Assembly: GCF_910592395.1 (NCBI RefSeq)
Contig: NC_088312.1
Coordinates: 3,102,001-3,166,000, forward strand
Direction: 5' to 3'
DNA from: Lineus longissimus
Taxonomy: Eukaryota > Nemertea > Pilidiophora > Heteronemertea > Lineidae
Length of the DNA stretch: 64,000 bases
How positions within the stretch are numbered: the stretch's first letter is position 1; every line of letters starts with the position of its first letter. The translations under genes and the position numbers were made by a program. This document shows positions 54,201 to 59,486 of the stretch, piece after piece. The notes under the pieces were generated by a model. It did no database searches. It had not been told where the DNA came from and worked only from the letters and a program-made list of their open reading frames with translations.

Positions 54201-55454
54201 ACTTGGTCGATGCTTTGTTTGATTTTCGTTGTGTCATCTTGGCTGTAGTCTTCCATCAGTTTCTCTGCCATTCTGTTGAGGCCTTTCACAGATCGGTTCC
54301 TCTGCTCAATCTCAACTAAGAGTTGCTGCAAATAGAGAACGACAGGGACACGTGAATAGTACATGAAGTGGGTGGCTGGGGGACTTGATGAGTGTGTATC
54401 TTCCTCCGCTCAATCTCAGCAAGGAGTTGCTGGAAATAAAGAAAGACAGGACACATGAATATCACATGAAGTGGGTGGCTGGGGGACTGGATGAGTGTGT
54501 AGCTTCCTCTGCGCAATCTCATCAAGGATGTGCTGGAAATAAAGAAAGACAGGACACATGAATATCACATGAAGTGGGTGGCTGGGGGACTGGATGAGTG
54601 TGTAGCTTCCTCCGCTCAATCTCAGCAAGGATGTGCTGGTAGCTGGACAAAGACAGGACACGTGAATATCACATGAAGTCGGTGACTGGGCCTCTAGACA
54701 CTAGGGAATAGCTCGTCTAAGTGCAAAGCGAGACTTACTCCTCCAAGTGCAAAGGGAATGCTGAAGAAGAGGTAAAAGAAGCTATTCCGTTTGATTGCCT
54801 ACCCTATTCAAGAATTACGATCTGCATTGTCATTTGGAAACAAAGTATCCTCTGTATATCACAACCTTTGCAAATAACATGACTGTATATATGAATCGAG
54901 AATACTGTCTGGATACAATGTGGCGCTTGGCTTATTCATTTAATTGGCATTAAATTTAACAAGTAGGCCATAGTAAATTGTTATTATATCTTCTTATTAT
55001 GATGCACTGATAAGAATACAGACCAAACACTGATAGATAAGATAAAGGCATAATTGCAAAATGTGATTGACACCTCATAATTGGACAAAGAATATGATGC
55101 CTCATTTTTATTTGACAATAGTTCAGGACTTACAATGTATGACAGTCACTACGTGCTATTGGGCTGATGACAGAGGTGATATAGTGTGAGGGACCAAAGA
55201 AGTTTTAGTGGCTACTCAAAGGACAACAAGGATAAATACCTTTTGTTCTTTCTGTTGTCTTTCAATGTCATCTGGGCTCCGGCCAATAGAGGTGTTGCCA
55301 CTTTCGATATCCTCTTCGATTTGTGCGGCCCAGCGGTCAAATTCCGCACGCATCTCCTCGAACTGACGGCATTCCAAAAGCATGTCATCAAGCTGGTTCT
55401 TGCGAAAGTTCACCTTGGAACTCGCGTCGTCCCACTGCTCTCGGAGACGCTCAA
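38..55454 (-). CDS. DMD: Dystrophin/utrophin-family gene, 3' half (13 canonical exons, both ends off window)
   Basis: Gene-level entry; coding exons on the minus strand, in transcript order: 55240-55454, 54171-54325, 53351-53540, 5846-6006, 4975-5131, 4662-4791, 4058-4212, 3624-3758, 2660-2790, 2135-2290, 1828-1964, 1377-1584, 954-1039, 574-731, 38-204 (the 4058/3624 pair replaces one human exon and 2135 and 1828 each replace two). Every junction keeps the reading frame and uses GT/AG. The joined protein shows spectrin-like repeats, a WW domain, two EF-hand-like modules and the start of a ZZ zinc finger, in the order known for dystrophin. In that family this region binds beta-dystroglycan and links the membrane glycoprotein complex to actin beneath the plasma membrane. 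Invertebrates usually carry one ancestral gene for DMD/UTRN/DRP2, so the symbol means family ortholog. The actin-binding N-terminus and the syntrophin/dystrobrevin-binding C terminus lie outside the window. Confidence 0.96.
238..362 (-). pseudogene. Decayed partial duplicate of the exon-68 equivalent
   Basis: Lies in the intron just upstream (in transcript order) of exon 38-204. Read on the minus strand it aligns with the first three quarters of that exon. Shared blocks include ATCCAAGC, AGAGCCC, AGTCC, CCTGTCCTCCATCGTCT and GAACATCAA; identity is roughly three quarters by eye. It carries length differences that break the frame, the acceptor AG has become TG, and the part encoding the ZZ cysteines is missing. 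It is a relic of an exon duplication, not a usable alternative exon. Confidence 0.85.
574..731 (-). CDS. DMD: Dystrophin exon, second EF-hand module (human exon 67 equivalent)
   Basis: Acceptor TTTTCAG and donor GTAATGAAG. The 158-nt length equals human exon 67 as remembered. The first two bases complete a Tyr codon begun in the exon at 954. It encodes [14 protein letters not shown] and [20 protein letters not shown], almost invariant in dystrophins and utrophins, then RSCFEK, ending in phase 0 to meet Ala-Asn of exon 38-204. It forms part of the EF-hand-like fold that buttresses the WW domain. Confidence 0.97.
954..1039 (-). CDS. DMD: Dystrophin exon, EF-hand linker (human exon 66 equivalent)
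   Basis: The 86-nt exon has acceptor TATTTCAG and donor GTAAGTTA, the same length as human exon 66. It encodes [15 protein letters not shown] and KAHLEDKYR, matching the conserved GRIRVLSFKTGI and KAHLEDKYR of dystrophin. The reading frame enters with one base finishing a Thr codon and leaves with one base of a Tyr codon. Confidence 0.97.
1377..1584 (-). CDS. DMD: Dystrophin exon, first EF-hand module (human exon 65 equivalent)
   Basis: 208 nt (human exon 65 is about 202). Acceptor ATTTCAG and donor GTAAGTACC. It encodes [17 protein letters not shown], then IEIINC and [20 protein letters not shown], the conserved helical core of the first EF-hand-like module. The variable stretch is the two-residue-longer [11 protein letters not shown] loop. 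Phase 2 in and phase 2 out fit both neighbours. Confidence 0.96.
1828..1964 (-). CDS. DMD: Dystrophin exon, second half of WW domain and EF-hand start (human exons 63+64 fused)
   Basis: 137 nt, which equals human exons 63 (62) plus 64 (75), so the intron that splits them in human is absent here. It opens with [13 protein letters not shown], carrying the second signature Trp of the WW domain. It continues with [20 protein letters not shown] and LRMLQKKLC. Acceptor TTTCTAG; donor GTAAGTAC. WW domains bind the PPxY tail of beta-dystroglycan. Confidence 0.96.
2135..2290 (-). CDS. DMD: Dystrophin exon, end of last spectrin repeat and first half of WW
   Basis: 156 nt with acceptor AATTTTCAG and donor GTAAGTTCC. 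It encodes [17 protein letters not shown], then [20 protein letters not shown] and NKVPYFI. The Trp in SPWERA is the first signature Trp of the WW domain. It covers what human splits between exons 61 and 62. It ends with two bases of an Asn codon completed in exon 1828-1964. Confidence 0.95.
2427..2580. repeat. 19-bp minisatellite in an intron
   Basis: About eight copies of a unit close to CAATGAGGTGCAATGTAGG, with small length changes (extra TG and TA between some units). It lies wholly inside the 369-bp intron between exons 2135-2290 and 2660-2790 and does not reach either splice site. Confidence 0.92.
2660..2790 (-). CDS. DMD: Dystrophin exon, last spectrin-like repeat (human exon 60 equivalent)
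   Basis: 131 nt, phase 0 to 2; acceptor TACTTGCAG, donor GTAAGCTAA. It encodes [20 protein letters not shown] followed by [12 protein letters not shown] and LEDHNTR, ending where human has LEDLNTRWK. It is more diverged than the WW/EF exons, as is usual for the rod. The LEDxNTRWK register fixes the alignment. Confidence 0.9.
2791..3623. other. Intron, 833 bp, nothing recognised
   Basis: Between exons 3624-3758 and 2660-2790. AT-rich, without long open frames, clear tandem repeats or recognisable mobile-element ends. Confidence 0.6.
3624..3758 (-). CDS. DMD: Dystrophin exon, spectrin-like repeat 24 region
   Basis: 135 nt, exactly 45 codons, phase 0 at both ends; acceptor CTTCAG and donor GTGAGAG. 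It encodes [20 protein letters not shown], then [20 protein letters not shown]. This matches human ATDELDLKLRQAE and WQPVGDLLIDSLQDHLEKVK. Together with exon 4058-4212 it covers the ground of the single long human exon 59. Confidence 0.93.
4058..4212 (-). CDS. DMD: Dystrophin exon, spectrin-like repeat (first part of human exon 59 equivalent)
   Basis: 155 nt, entering with two bases of a Glu codon; acceptor TTTTGCAG, donor GTGAGTG. It encodes [20 protein letters not shown], then [20 protein letters not shown]. These match ELPPEERAQNVTRLLRK and WEKLNLHSADWQRKIDE of human dystrophin. The Trp residues are the heptad-register markers of the helix. Confidence 0.93.
4213..4661. other. Intron, 449 bp, nothing recognised
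   Basis: Between exons 4662-4791 and 4058-4212. No repeat or additional exon could be supported. Confidence 0.6.
4662..4791 (-). CDS. DMD: Dystrophin exon, rod end (human exon 58 equivalent)
   Basis: 130 nt, phase 0 to 1; acceptor GCTGTAG, donor GTAGGTTTC. It encodes [20 protein letters not shown], then a charged Ser/Glu-rich end ([18 protein letters not shown]). The first part matches human HRAFKRELKTKEPVIMSTLE. The acidic-serine tail is a lineage-specific linker, longer than in human. Confidence 0.92.
4975..5131 (-). CDS. DMD: Dystrophin exon, spectrin-like repeat (human exon 57 equivalent)
   Basis: 157 nt, the same length as human exon 57. Acceptor TTCTTCAG, donor GTACGACAAG. It encodes [40 protein letters not shown], then [10 protein letters not shown]. 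This aligns residue for residue with HLEASSDQWKRLHLSLQELL and QAPIGGDFPAVQKQNDVHR. Confidence 0.96.
5132..5845. other. Intron, 714 bp, nothing recognised
   Basis: Between exons 5846-6006 and 4975-5131. Open frames seen here on both strands have no coding signature. Confidence 0.55.
5846..6006 (-). CDS. DMD: Dystrophin exon, spectrin-like repeat (human exon 56 equivalent); shared acceptor of the Dp116-type isoform
   Basis: 161 nt, phase 0 to 2; acceptor CTATTCCAG, donor GTTGGTG (a weaker donor than the others). It encodes [20 protein letters not shown], then [20 protein letters not shown], matching human DLQGEIEAH and RRLDNMNFKWSELRKKSLNI. The phase-0 start is what mammalian Dp116 splices to. 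Here both exon 53351-53540 and the long exon 39980-41665 can join it in frame. The upstream intron is 47 kb. Confidence 0.96.
6007..9654. other. Giant intron, proximal part; one diverged duplication
   Basis: Start (3' end) of the 47-kb intron. About 6145-6285 and 6325-6450 are diverged copies of each other: both contain AGGCAA, GATCAATCCAC or AATCAATCCAC, CAAGC-GTAGA and AACAGC followed by a TTTCAC run. Beyond that I see only AT-rich unique sequence. Confidence 0.5.
9655..9985. repeat. Three diverged tandem copies of a ~125-bp unit
   Basis: Each copy has a core like ATCAATTTC-TGCCA-GCAGA-GTCA, followed by GTTCTCTCA and TCAGATA. The cores lie near 9655, 9790 and 9915. Old, low-identity duplication inside the giant intron. 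Confidence 0.5.
10388..10696 (-). CDS. Unassigned 102-codon ORF in the giant intron
   Basis: ATG-initiated and uninterrupted on the gene's own strand. The product is rich in His, Tyr and charged residues, with no signal peptide, membrane segment or recognised motif. No splice partner, promoter or polyadenylation signal was convincing. Its amino-acid make-up is more protein-like than most intron frames here, but chance is a real possibility in 47 kb of sequence. Confidence 0.15.
   Translation of the reverse strand: MKDHEDHFDSEALYIRHVKNVHPVIKLMHVGLDPTDCFMLTTHSGFLVTFNSMLKKQYVVLNATHYKCDTIEHTYTPKYSAEIREVRYRFHGNRNHLWQLEG
12238..12432. repeat. 35-bp inverted repeat with 125-bp spacer
   Basis: 12238-12272 is the reverse complement of 12398-12432 with two mismatches. 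Each arm contains GTGACC or its complement and the core GCGACTCATTTTGCC in one orientation or the other. It would form a long stem in RNA, or it is the remnant of a palindromic element. Confidence 0.85.
13211..13394. mobile_element. MITE-like element, copy 1 (184 bp)
   Basis: Nearly identical in sequence, length and orientation to 45542-45725. The ends are imperfect terminal inverted repeats: TACATGCTTCCCGAAAT at one end and the complement of ATTTCTGGAAAGGTGTA at the other, about 13 to 14 matches in 17. TA dinucleotides flank both ends, as for Tc1/mariner-type target duplications. No coding capacity, so non-autonomous. Confidence 0.75.
13395..16982. other. Giant intron, mostly unique sequence
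   Basis: One 37-bp motif (TACAGTATGTGGCACTGATC core) is tandemly doubled at about 14981-15052. Otherwise nothing recognised; the open frames present show no family resemblance. Confidence 0.5.
16983..17262. repeat. ~41-bp imperfect minisatellite
   Basis: About seven diverged units, each with AGAAGAGACA or a variant, then GGAACTC-TGGAACTG, then a TGTGA or CATGA end. Purine-rich on the plus strand. Short open frames across it come from the repeat, not from a gene. Confidence 0.65.
17263..19123. other. Giant intron, unique sequence; possible retroelement tail
   Basis: Around 19030-19085, CCATGACAATAAAG is followed by AT-rich AGTA-type short repeats, resembling the 3' end of a LINE or SINE. Too little remains to name a family. 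Confidence 0.35.
19124..19745. repeat. 130-bp satellite, array A
   Basis: Four near-identical 130-bp units start at 19148, 19278, 19408 and 19538. They begin with CAGTTACTCATTTTAACCTGG and contain CTGTACAGTTTCAACAAAAT. A degraded partial fifth copy follows at about 19678-19745. The same unit forms array B at 58680-59277, same orientation. Confidence 0.96.
19746..26699. other. Giant intron, unique sequence
   Basis: AT-rich intronic DNA. An open frame on the minus strand at 25502-25906 has a Cys-x3-Cys followed by Ile-Ser-Trp and Pro-Gly-Tyr spacing loosely like a CUB domain. It has no ATG at its start and I could not support it as a gene. Confidence 0.45.
26700..27838 (+). pseudogene. Patch of decayed protein-coding sequence with poly(A) signal
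   Basis: Several consecutive plus-strand open stretches with protein-like composition lie in different frames: about 26702-26892, 26886-27000 (after an acceptor-like TTTGCTTTAG), a stretch ending near 27060, about 27117-27200, and 27551-27805. The last is 84 codons and ends in a Lys/Glu-rich helix ([20 protein letters not shown]). It stops 28 bp before an AATAAA at about 27833. A segment near 27290 resembles one near 27600 (TGTCAATGC-AGGC core), so part is internally duplicated. Broken frames suggest a dead retroelement or a retro-copied gene; no family recognised. Confidence 0.4.
27839..36636. other. Giant intron, unique sequence with small repeats
   Basis: 28053-28200 holds about 2.3 copies of a ~63-bp unit (CTTTTTCCTACC and GGAGATCGTTGCGTTT). 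31724-31760 is an (ACATTTT)n microsatellite of about five units. 33179-33191 and 33246-33258 form a perfect 13-bp inverted repeat. Nothing else recognised. Confidence 0.55.
36637..36744 (+). promoter_or_regulatory. Four AGGTCAAGGTCA motifs (nuclear-receptor-type sites) in a 30-33 bp repeat
   Basis: AGGTCAAGGTCA occurs at 36637, 36670 and 36700 and as AGGTCGAGGTCA at 36733. TCAAGGTCA is the extended half-site of monomer-binding receptors such as ERR and NR5A, and two abutting AGGTCA make a DR0. The regular spacing and the shared ATCAAGAATTA show that the cluster arose as a short tandem repeat. Binding is therefore only a possibility. Confidence 0.4.
36745..38178. other. Giant intron, unique sequence
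   Basis: Nothing recognised. Confidence 0.5.
38179..38860. repeat. 86-bp satellite, eight units
   Basis: Units start at 38179 and every 86 bp to 38781, beginning CCTGTTTGGCTC and containing GTATACAAGAGTAGATGCCA. They differ at only a few positions. Because 86 is not a multiple of three and the unit lacks stops in some frames, overlapping open frames appear on both strands; these are artefacts of repetition. Confidence 0.97.
38861..39979. other. Giant intron, downstream of the long alternative exon
   Basis: Nothing recognised apart from the donor GTAGAG that opens it, with a second donor-like GTGAGT a few bases further in. Confidence 0.5.
39980..41665 (-). CDS. DMD: Long alternative first exon of a Dp116-type dystrophin isoform (562 codons)
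   Basis: Open from ATG at 41665 (context ACAATGC, A at -3; in-frame stop upstream) to donor AAG|GTAGAG at 39980, two codons before the frame's own stop. The donor is phase 0 and would join exon 5846-6006, giving VIK-DLQ. Mammalian Dp116 joins its short unique N-terminus at the same place in the same intron. The product is Ser/Thr/Arg-rich and predicted disordered. Residues about 25-145 are degenerate repeats on TRSSxQxGxxTP; 145-190 are Pro-rich; 260-510 are looser repeats with QRD and RD motifs and four Tyr-x-Asn sites (282, 327, 349, 406). No membrane segment or known domain. Alternatively, an in-frame AATAG|GTT just upstream could make it an internal cassette exon, but it has no pyrimidine tract. 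Confidence 0.75.
41700..42250 (-). promoter_or_regulatory. Candidate internal promoter of the Dp116-type isoform
   Basis: Lies directly upstream of the long exon. TATATA at 41853-41859 and an inverted CCAAT (ATTGG on the minus strand) at about 41871 sit 190-210 bp before the ATG. The stretch 42050-42230 has noticeably more CpG than surrounding intron (CACG, TCG, GACGCG, GGCGCCG) and a perfect 8-bp inverted repeat at 42132-42139 and 42146-42153. All of this is circumstantial. Confidence 0.25.
42251..43912. other. Giant intron, unique sequence
   Basis: Nothing recognised. Confidence 0.5.
43913..44659. repeat. 65-67 bp tandem array, about ten units
   Basis: Units begin CAGGCAACACCTGACCTGTC and contain CACTTCAAATAAGTG (itself a near palindrome) and CCCCCAGGCAATCTATTC. 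Starts at 43913, 43978, then 44204, 44271, 44337, 44403, 44470, 44537 and 44604. The gap between the second and later units is filled by the 5S-like segment at 44024-44145. Confidence 0.95.
44024..44145 (+). mobile_element. 5S-rRNA-like (SINE3-type) segment inside the array
   Basis: 44081-44094 (GTGGAAGTTAAGCA) and 44114-44130 (TTTGGATCGGTGACCGG) match the A-box and C-box of the internal control region of 5S rRNA genes, at about the right spacing. The flanks do not look like the rest of 5S rRNA, so this is the 5S-derived head of a SINE rather than a gene. Confidence 0.6.
44660..45541. other. Giant intron, unique sequence
   Basis: Nothing recognised. Confidence 0.5.
45542..45725. mobile_element. 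MITE-like element, copy 2 (184 bp)
   Basis: Same length and orientation as 13211-13394, with only a handful of differences. TA flanks both ends. The two copies lie 32 kb apart in one intron, and their high identity implies recent movement or conversion. Confidence 0.75.
45726..47745. other. Giant intron; one diverged duplication
   Basis: About 46955-47075 and 47105-47220 are diverged tandem copies (ACACATGTCA, TCCTGTCAAG or TACTGTCACAAG, GAATTCCT or GCATTCCT, TTGGGC-AAA, AATGCCAGG). Otherwise nothing recognised. Confidence 0.45.
47746..48627. mobile_element. 882-bp element or fold-back with 96-bp terminal inverted repeats
   Basis: 47746-47841 and 48532-48627 are reverse complements with two mismatches, enclosing a 690-bp spacer that has no coding signature. 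The matching ends abruptly on both sides. I saw no convincing target-site duplication, so it could be a non-autonomous fold-back transposon or a simple inverted duplication. Confidence 0.7.
48628..53350. other. Giant intron, distal part
   Basis: About 49807-49850 and 49912-49955 are diverged copies (ACGATGGTTAAAGTTTGTC versus ATGATGGCTAAAATTTGTC, each then AGATGTCAGA). Nothing else recognised up to the donor of exon 53351-53540. Confidence 0.5.
53351..53540 (-). CDS. DMD: Dystrophin exon, spectrin-like repeat (human exon 55 equivalent)
   Basis: 190 nt, identical in length to human exon 55. Acceptor CTCTTTCAG, donor GTAGGGTTC, ending in phase 0. It encodes [40 protein letters not shown] and [19 protein letters not shown]. 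These align with VSEREAALEETHRLLQQFPL and KFLAWLTEAETTANVLQDAT of human dystrophin. The 47-kb intron begins at its donor. Confidence 0.96.
53541..54170. other. Intron, 630 bp, nothing recognised
   Basis: Between exons 54171-54325 and 53351-53540. Confidence 0.6.
54171..54325 (-). CDS. DMD: Dystrophin exon, spectrin-like repeat (human exon 54 equivalent)
   Basis: 155 nt, the same as human exon 54, phase 0 to 2. Acceptor CTATTTGCAG, donor GTATTTATA. It encodes [20 protein letters not shown] and [20 protein letters not shown], then [10 protein letters not shown]. These match LLRDYSADDTRKVHMITENI and the NASW-SIHKR end. The first ~30 nt and the acceptor are repeated three more times upstream. 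Confidence 0.94.
54326..54680 (-). repeat. Tandem amplification of the exon-54 3' splice site and exon start
   Basis: Three further copies of a 102-104 bp unit lie in the upstream intron. Each carries the same pyrimidine-rich acceptor (e.g. TTTCTTTATTTCCAG) and the first ~30 coding bases of exon 54171-54325, with AG boundaries after 54429, 54532 and 54634. The copied frame reads [10 protein letters not shown] or [10 protein letters not shown], close to [10 protein letters not shown] of the true exon, then runs into intron sequence. No donor follows within the copy, and the nearest copy read through meets a stop before the true exon. Confidence 0.92.
54681..55239. other. Intron remainder, nothing recognised
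   Basis: Unique AT-rich sequence between the splice-site repeat and exon 55240-55454. Confidence 0.55.
55240..55454 (-). CDS. DMD: Dystrophin exon, spectrin-like repeat (human exon 53 equivalent)
   Basis: 215 nt, one codon longer than human exon 53 (212). Acceptor ATTTTGCAG, donor GTATTTATCC. It starts with TT completing a codon (human exon 53 also starts TTGA) and ends in phase 0 on Lys. It encodes [40 protein letters not shown] and a charged end matching VDAIQKKITETK. Two upstream partners are possible: an exon-52 equivalent beyond the window and the candidate first exon at 62159-62276. Confidence 0.95.
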
Positions 55455-58400
55455 CTGCAAAATAGGAATGGGGAAATACTTGAGAATTAGATGGAACTTT
55501 CATTTTATTGAAGGAACTTTCCACCTTTGTGATATTTTTCTGCAGGAAATAGCTGCAAAAGAAAAAGAAATCATATTATTACTTGGAGGAGGAAAGTGTG
55601 ATTAGCTTTTGATAAATTGGTTGGTTACACCATTGTGCTACTGAAGAAGAAGATGGGTGTATGATGAAACAAGGTGGTCAATAAGACTAATCCTTGGCTG
55701 AACTTGTTCATGACCAGAAACCCATCCTCGGTCACATTGGTTTGGTTTCTGAGAAATTTTATGTCAATTCAATTTTAACTGCAATGCCAATGCTAAGGAA
55801 CCCGACACAAAGTTTGAGAGCAACAGTTGTTCTTTTATAGACCATATTGGTCTTCGTTTGCCCATGAACAATAAGTCCATGTGACCTGATGATGTCAGCC
55901 CCACACCCTCTCCACCGGATGCAACCCTAGATAACCCTGACAATCTAATAGGAAACAACTCTGTGAAAATCACACAAGCACATCTCGACAACACAACCGC
56001 TGAAACCATTAGACGTGTCATACTTTACATAGGACATCAAATGCTTTTCAAGTGAACGTTTTCAGAAATAATGGATAAAAGTGGCAGCATCTTCAGGCTT
56101 TCTACTTAAAATGACAGCTGCAAGAGAAGGGGAAGCGTCTGGCTTCAACTCTTTCTCAAGATTTTTGATTTTCGCCAAAAGAACATTTAGACAAGGGATA
56201 AGTGAGCTTCACGGAACCACTCTTTGTCATTAGGTGACTTGTTTCACTGAGCTAGTCTGAACTTCACTGTGATGCAGTGGTAGGTTTAGGGCTGGCGCAT
56301 GAGGCATCACCCAACTTTTTCATCAGAAAGCAATGATTTTTCAGGGCAGCTCTCTACAGGAAGCCACTGAAAACGTAAGCTGCTACAACAACTGGACATG
56401 ACGAGAGTGAATCAAAGGTTGCATTTTATCAAGTGCATTAAGAAGCTGAATTTTATATTCTTTCACAGACAGAAAATTGTCCCATATTGGAATCCTATTC
56501 ACAGCATACATACAGAAATGAGCATGTCGATAAAGTTGCATACACTGCACAAGATAAAGCATACAGGGCCCTACAAGCGACATCAATAATCCCGTTAACT
56601 GCGTTCACAAACCAGCAAGGAGCAGCTCAATAAACCCAACATGTTCAAATATGCGAAAAAAACTTCTAAAAGCAGAAAAATCAAAAACAATCATCCTACC
56701 TATGCCAAGAAGGAGAGTCATTTTTGTTACTTTCTCCATTCTGTTGTTATCCATCGCGCAATGAAAAACTTTTGGGTCATTTTCAAAATCGGCTAGTCTT
56801 GTATTAGGATGGCATATCTCTTTCTAATGAATTATTCATTAAGCTACTCGAGTGACAGAAATTCAATGGTGTTATACCACATCAGGCGTCGAACATCCTT
56901 TTCATGTTAACAGGACACTTTTTGATACCAATCAGAGCTATTATGTTTTTATATTGCTATACATTAAGTACATTTCGAGATTTGCAGCAACAATAGCTTT
57001 TATATTATAAAGACTTTGAAGAGCCTTTGATGTGGCAATTGAAGCAACAAATGCTAATATGCAATAGGAGCGAGAGTGGGTTCGGTAATGTTGATGTTCA
57101 TGAAGGTACTAGGAAAGCGTAGCAGTCACTGCAGGCACTGTTTCACTGCTCTTTTCTCATAACTCTACATGCCCATCAGCAGTAAAAGCACGGAAAGTAT
57201 GAGAAACTTCTATAAACATGATAAAGAGGCCAAAAGCTTTTCACCGCAATAATTCTGAAACCTTGCAACGCAGCATTTAGGACTCTTGAAAAGGTAAGAC
57301 TGTAAGCTTTTCTAAAAACACTTGCAATATTCCAGCGATGGTTTGCCACTTTACATCTTCTAAAGCTTCGGATGGTGTTAGCATAGCAAGAGGTACAAAT
57401 AATGCTTGGAGACTATGAGTAAAGAATGTGTTATCTTGAACAAGCTTTGGAAACATTGTGAGTGTTTGAACAGGGGAATGTTCTCATGAAATAACAGATC
57501 CATCAGAAGCGACAAGTACACGATTATTAGTTGGATTCTTATTGGTTTCTCTGCTGAAATATATGCTCTGTGCAGAGAAGGGGAGTGGAGGTTTGGCACC
57601 CTCAACCAACTACCATGGATGTACAATTGTTGGATGCCTTATCGTTGTTACACTGTTTCCCTGTTTGCTTAGCTCAGATCAATCAAATGTTTGGCAAGTA
57701 TGCCCAAGCTTGGCATTTTTAACCAAACTGACATGCTGCCAAAGCAAACCATCCACTAACAACTGATCATAGCGATCGTACAACATCACCAAAGTTATGC
57801 CAAATGAATTGGAGTAACTCGGCTCCATTTTCGATTTCTGGCAAACTGACACCACCAACATGGAAATAACCTCACAAGATGACAAAGGTTGTTTAAATAA
57901 TTGACTTGGTGATGTTCTGTCATTGGTTATCGACAGAGCAAATATGTGGACACTCTAGGAAGCCTGACATCAAAGACTAGAGGAATTTAGCATGATTGCT
58001 GATACCGACAGCAATATCAGCTGGCTGTCACTGCTGGCTGTCTCTTGAAGACATTTTGTCACATCTTGGTTTGCTGTATTTTGGCTTGCCAACATTGCAA
58101 CGGATACGGAACAAAAACCACATCTTATCTCAACCATCATTATCAAGAACCTCGAGAGAAAAACACTACTGAAAAACATCAATTCATATAAAGAGAAAGA
58201 AAGGGAAATCAATATTCCTACTAAAATTGACTAATGCTTCAATTATTACATGATGAATGAAGTCAAACATGCAACCAATGCAAGAGCGCAACAAGATTGA
58301 TTTTTTCACGAATATGCCATTCAGTATATTCAATGGCATGAAGTACATGATAGCGATATACTATGTCTTAAATAGAGTAACATTAGACAACTGTAAAATA

Positions 58401-58505
58401 TTAATGATTTGCACTAGAGCAATTAAGTAAATTGTACTTGGAAATTTTCTCAATAAACCGACAATCACTGAAAGGGTTACTACTGAACTGCATAAACATT
58501 CTAGC
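55455..58505. other. Intron, no exon-52 equivalent found
   Basis: Searched by eye on the minus strand for a spectrin-like exon ending in phase 1; none could be supported. A short minus-strand open stretch near 56080-56220 (AKIKNLEKELKPDAS) looks helical but lacks a suitable donor. Confidence 0.5.
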
Positions 58506-59486
58506 TGGACGACCAGGAACAGACAACCAAGAACCTCACCTCGATGTTATTACCATACACAAATCACCTCAAACACTAAAGTGATTATATACTCGGCGTA
58601 AGAAAACAAGATCAAAGACAGACAATCAAATGCCACAAGAACCTCACCTCGATATAGACAACCAAGAACGAGTACTTTTCAGTTACTCATTTTAACCTGG
58701 CATGCATTTGACTGCAAAGGTTTAGTGAGACTTGCAAGATGTCTTCCACTAACTGTACAGTTTCAACAAAATATTCAAAGGTTCTAAAGCTGGGAAAATG
58801 GATGAAAATCAGTTGCTCATTTTAACCTGGCATGCATTTGACTGCAAAGGTTTCGTGAGACTTGCAAGATATCTTCCACTAACTGTACAGTTTCAACAAA
58901 ATATTCAAAGGTTCTAAGGCTGAGAAAATGGATGAAAATCAGTTACTCATTTTAACCTGGCAAGCATTTGACGGCAAAGGTTTGGTGAGACTTGCAAGAT
59001 GTCTTCCACTAACTGTACAGTTTCAACAACATATTCAAAGGTTCTAAAGCTGCGAAAATGGATGAAAATCAGTTGCTCATTTTAACCTGGCATGCATTGA
59101 CTGCAAAGGTTTGGTGAGACTTGCAAGATATCTTCCACTAACTGTACAGTTTCAACAAAATATTCAAAGGTTCTAAAGCTGAGAAAATGGATGAAAATCA
59201 GTTGCTCATTTTAACCTGGCATGCATTTGACGGCAAAGGTTTGGGAGACTTGCAAGATGTCTTCCACTAACTGTACATTATCATGTCTGAGGTCTACTAT
59301 CAACATGTCTGGGCATGGACGACCAGGAACAGACAACCAAGAACCTCACCTCGATGTTATTACCATACACAAATAACCTCAAAGACTCAAGTGATTATAT
59401 ACTCAGCGTAAGAAAACAAGATCAAAGACAGACAATCATATGCCACAGTATCATGTCTGAGGTCTACTATCAACATGTCTGGGCAT
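58506..59486. repeat. Composite block: 130-bp satellite array B flanked by duplicated segments
   Basis: A 132-bp segment (58506-58637) precedes the satellite array. A 37-bp segment (59280-59316) follows it, then a second copy of the 132-bp segment (59316-59447), then a second copy of the 37-bp segment (59450-59486). The order is B-array-C-B-C. Copies differ at only a few positions. Confidence 0.93.
58680..59277. repeat. 130-bp satellite, array B
   Basis: About 4.6 units starting at 58680, 58810, 58940, 59070 and 59199, the same unit and orientation as array A at 19124-19745. The last unit breaks off after CTGTACA, where segment C begins. Confidence 0.96.

Noticed and set aside
56080-56220. 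Possible exon-52 equivalent on the minus strand (helical KNLEKELK stretch)
   Set aside because: Stops bound it closely and there is no donor in the required phase 1; it does not align with dystrophin.
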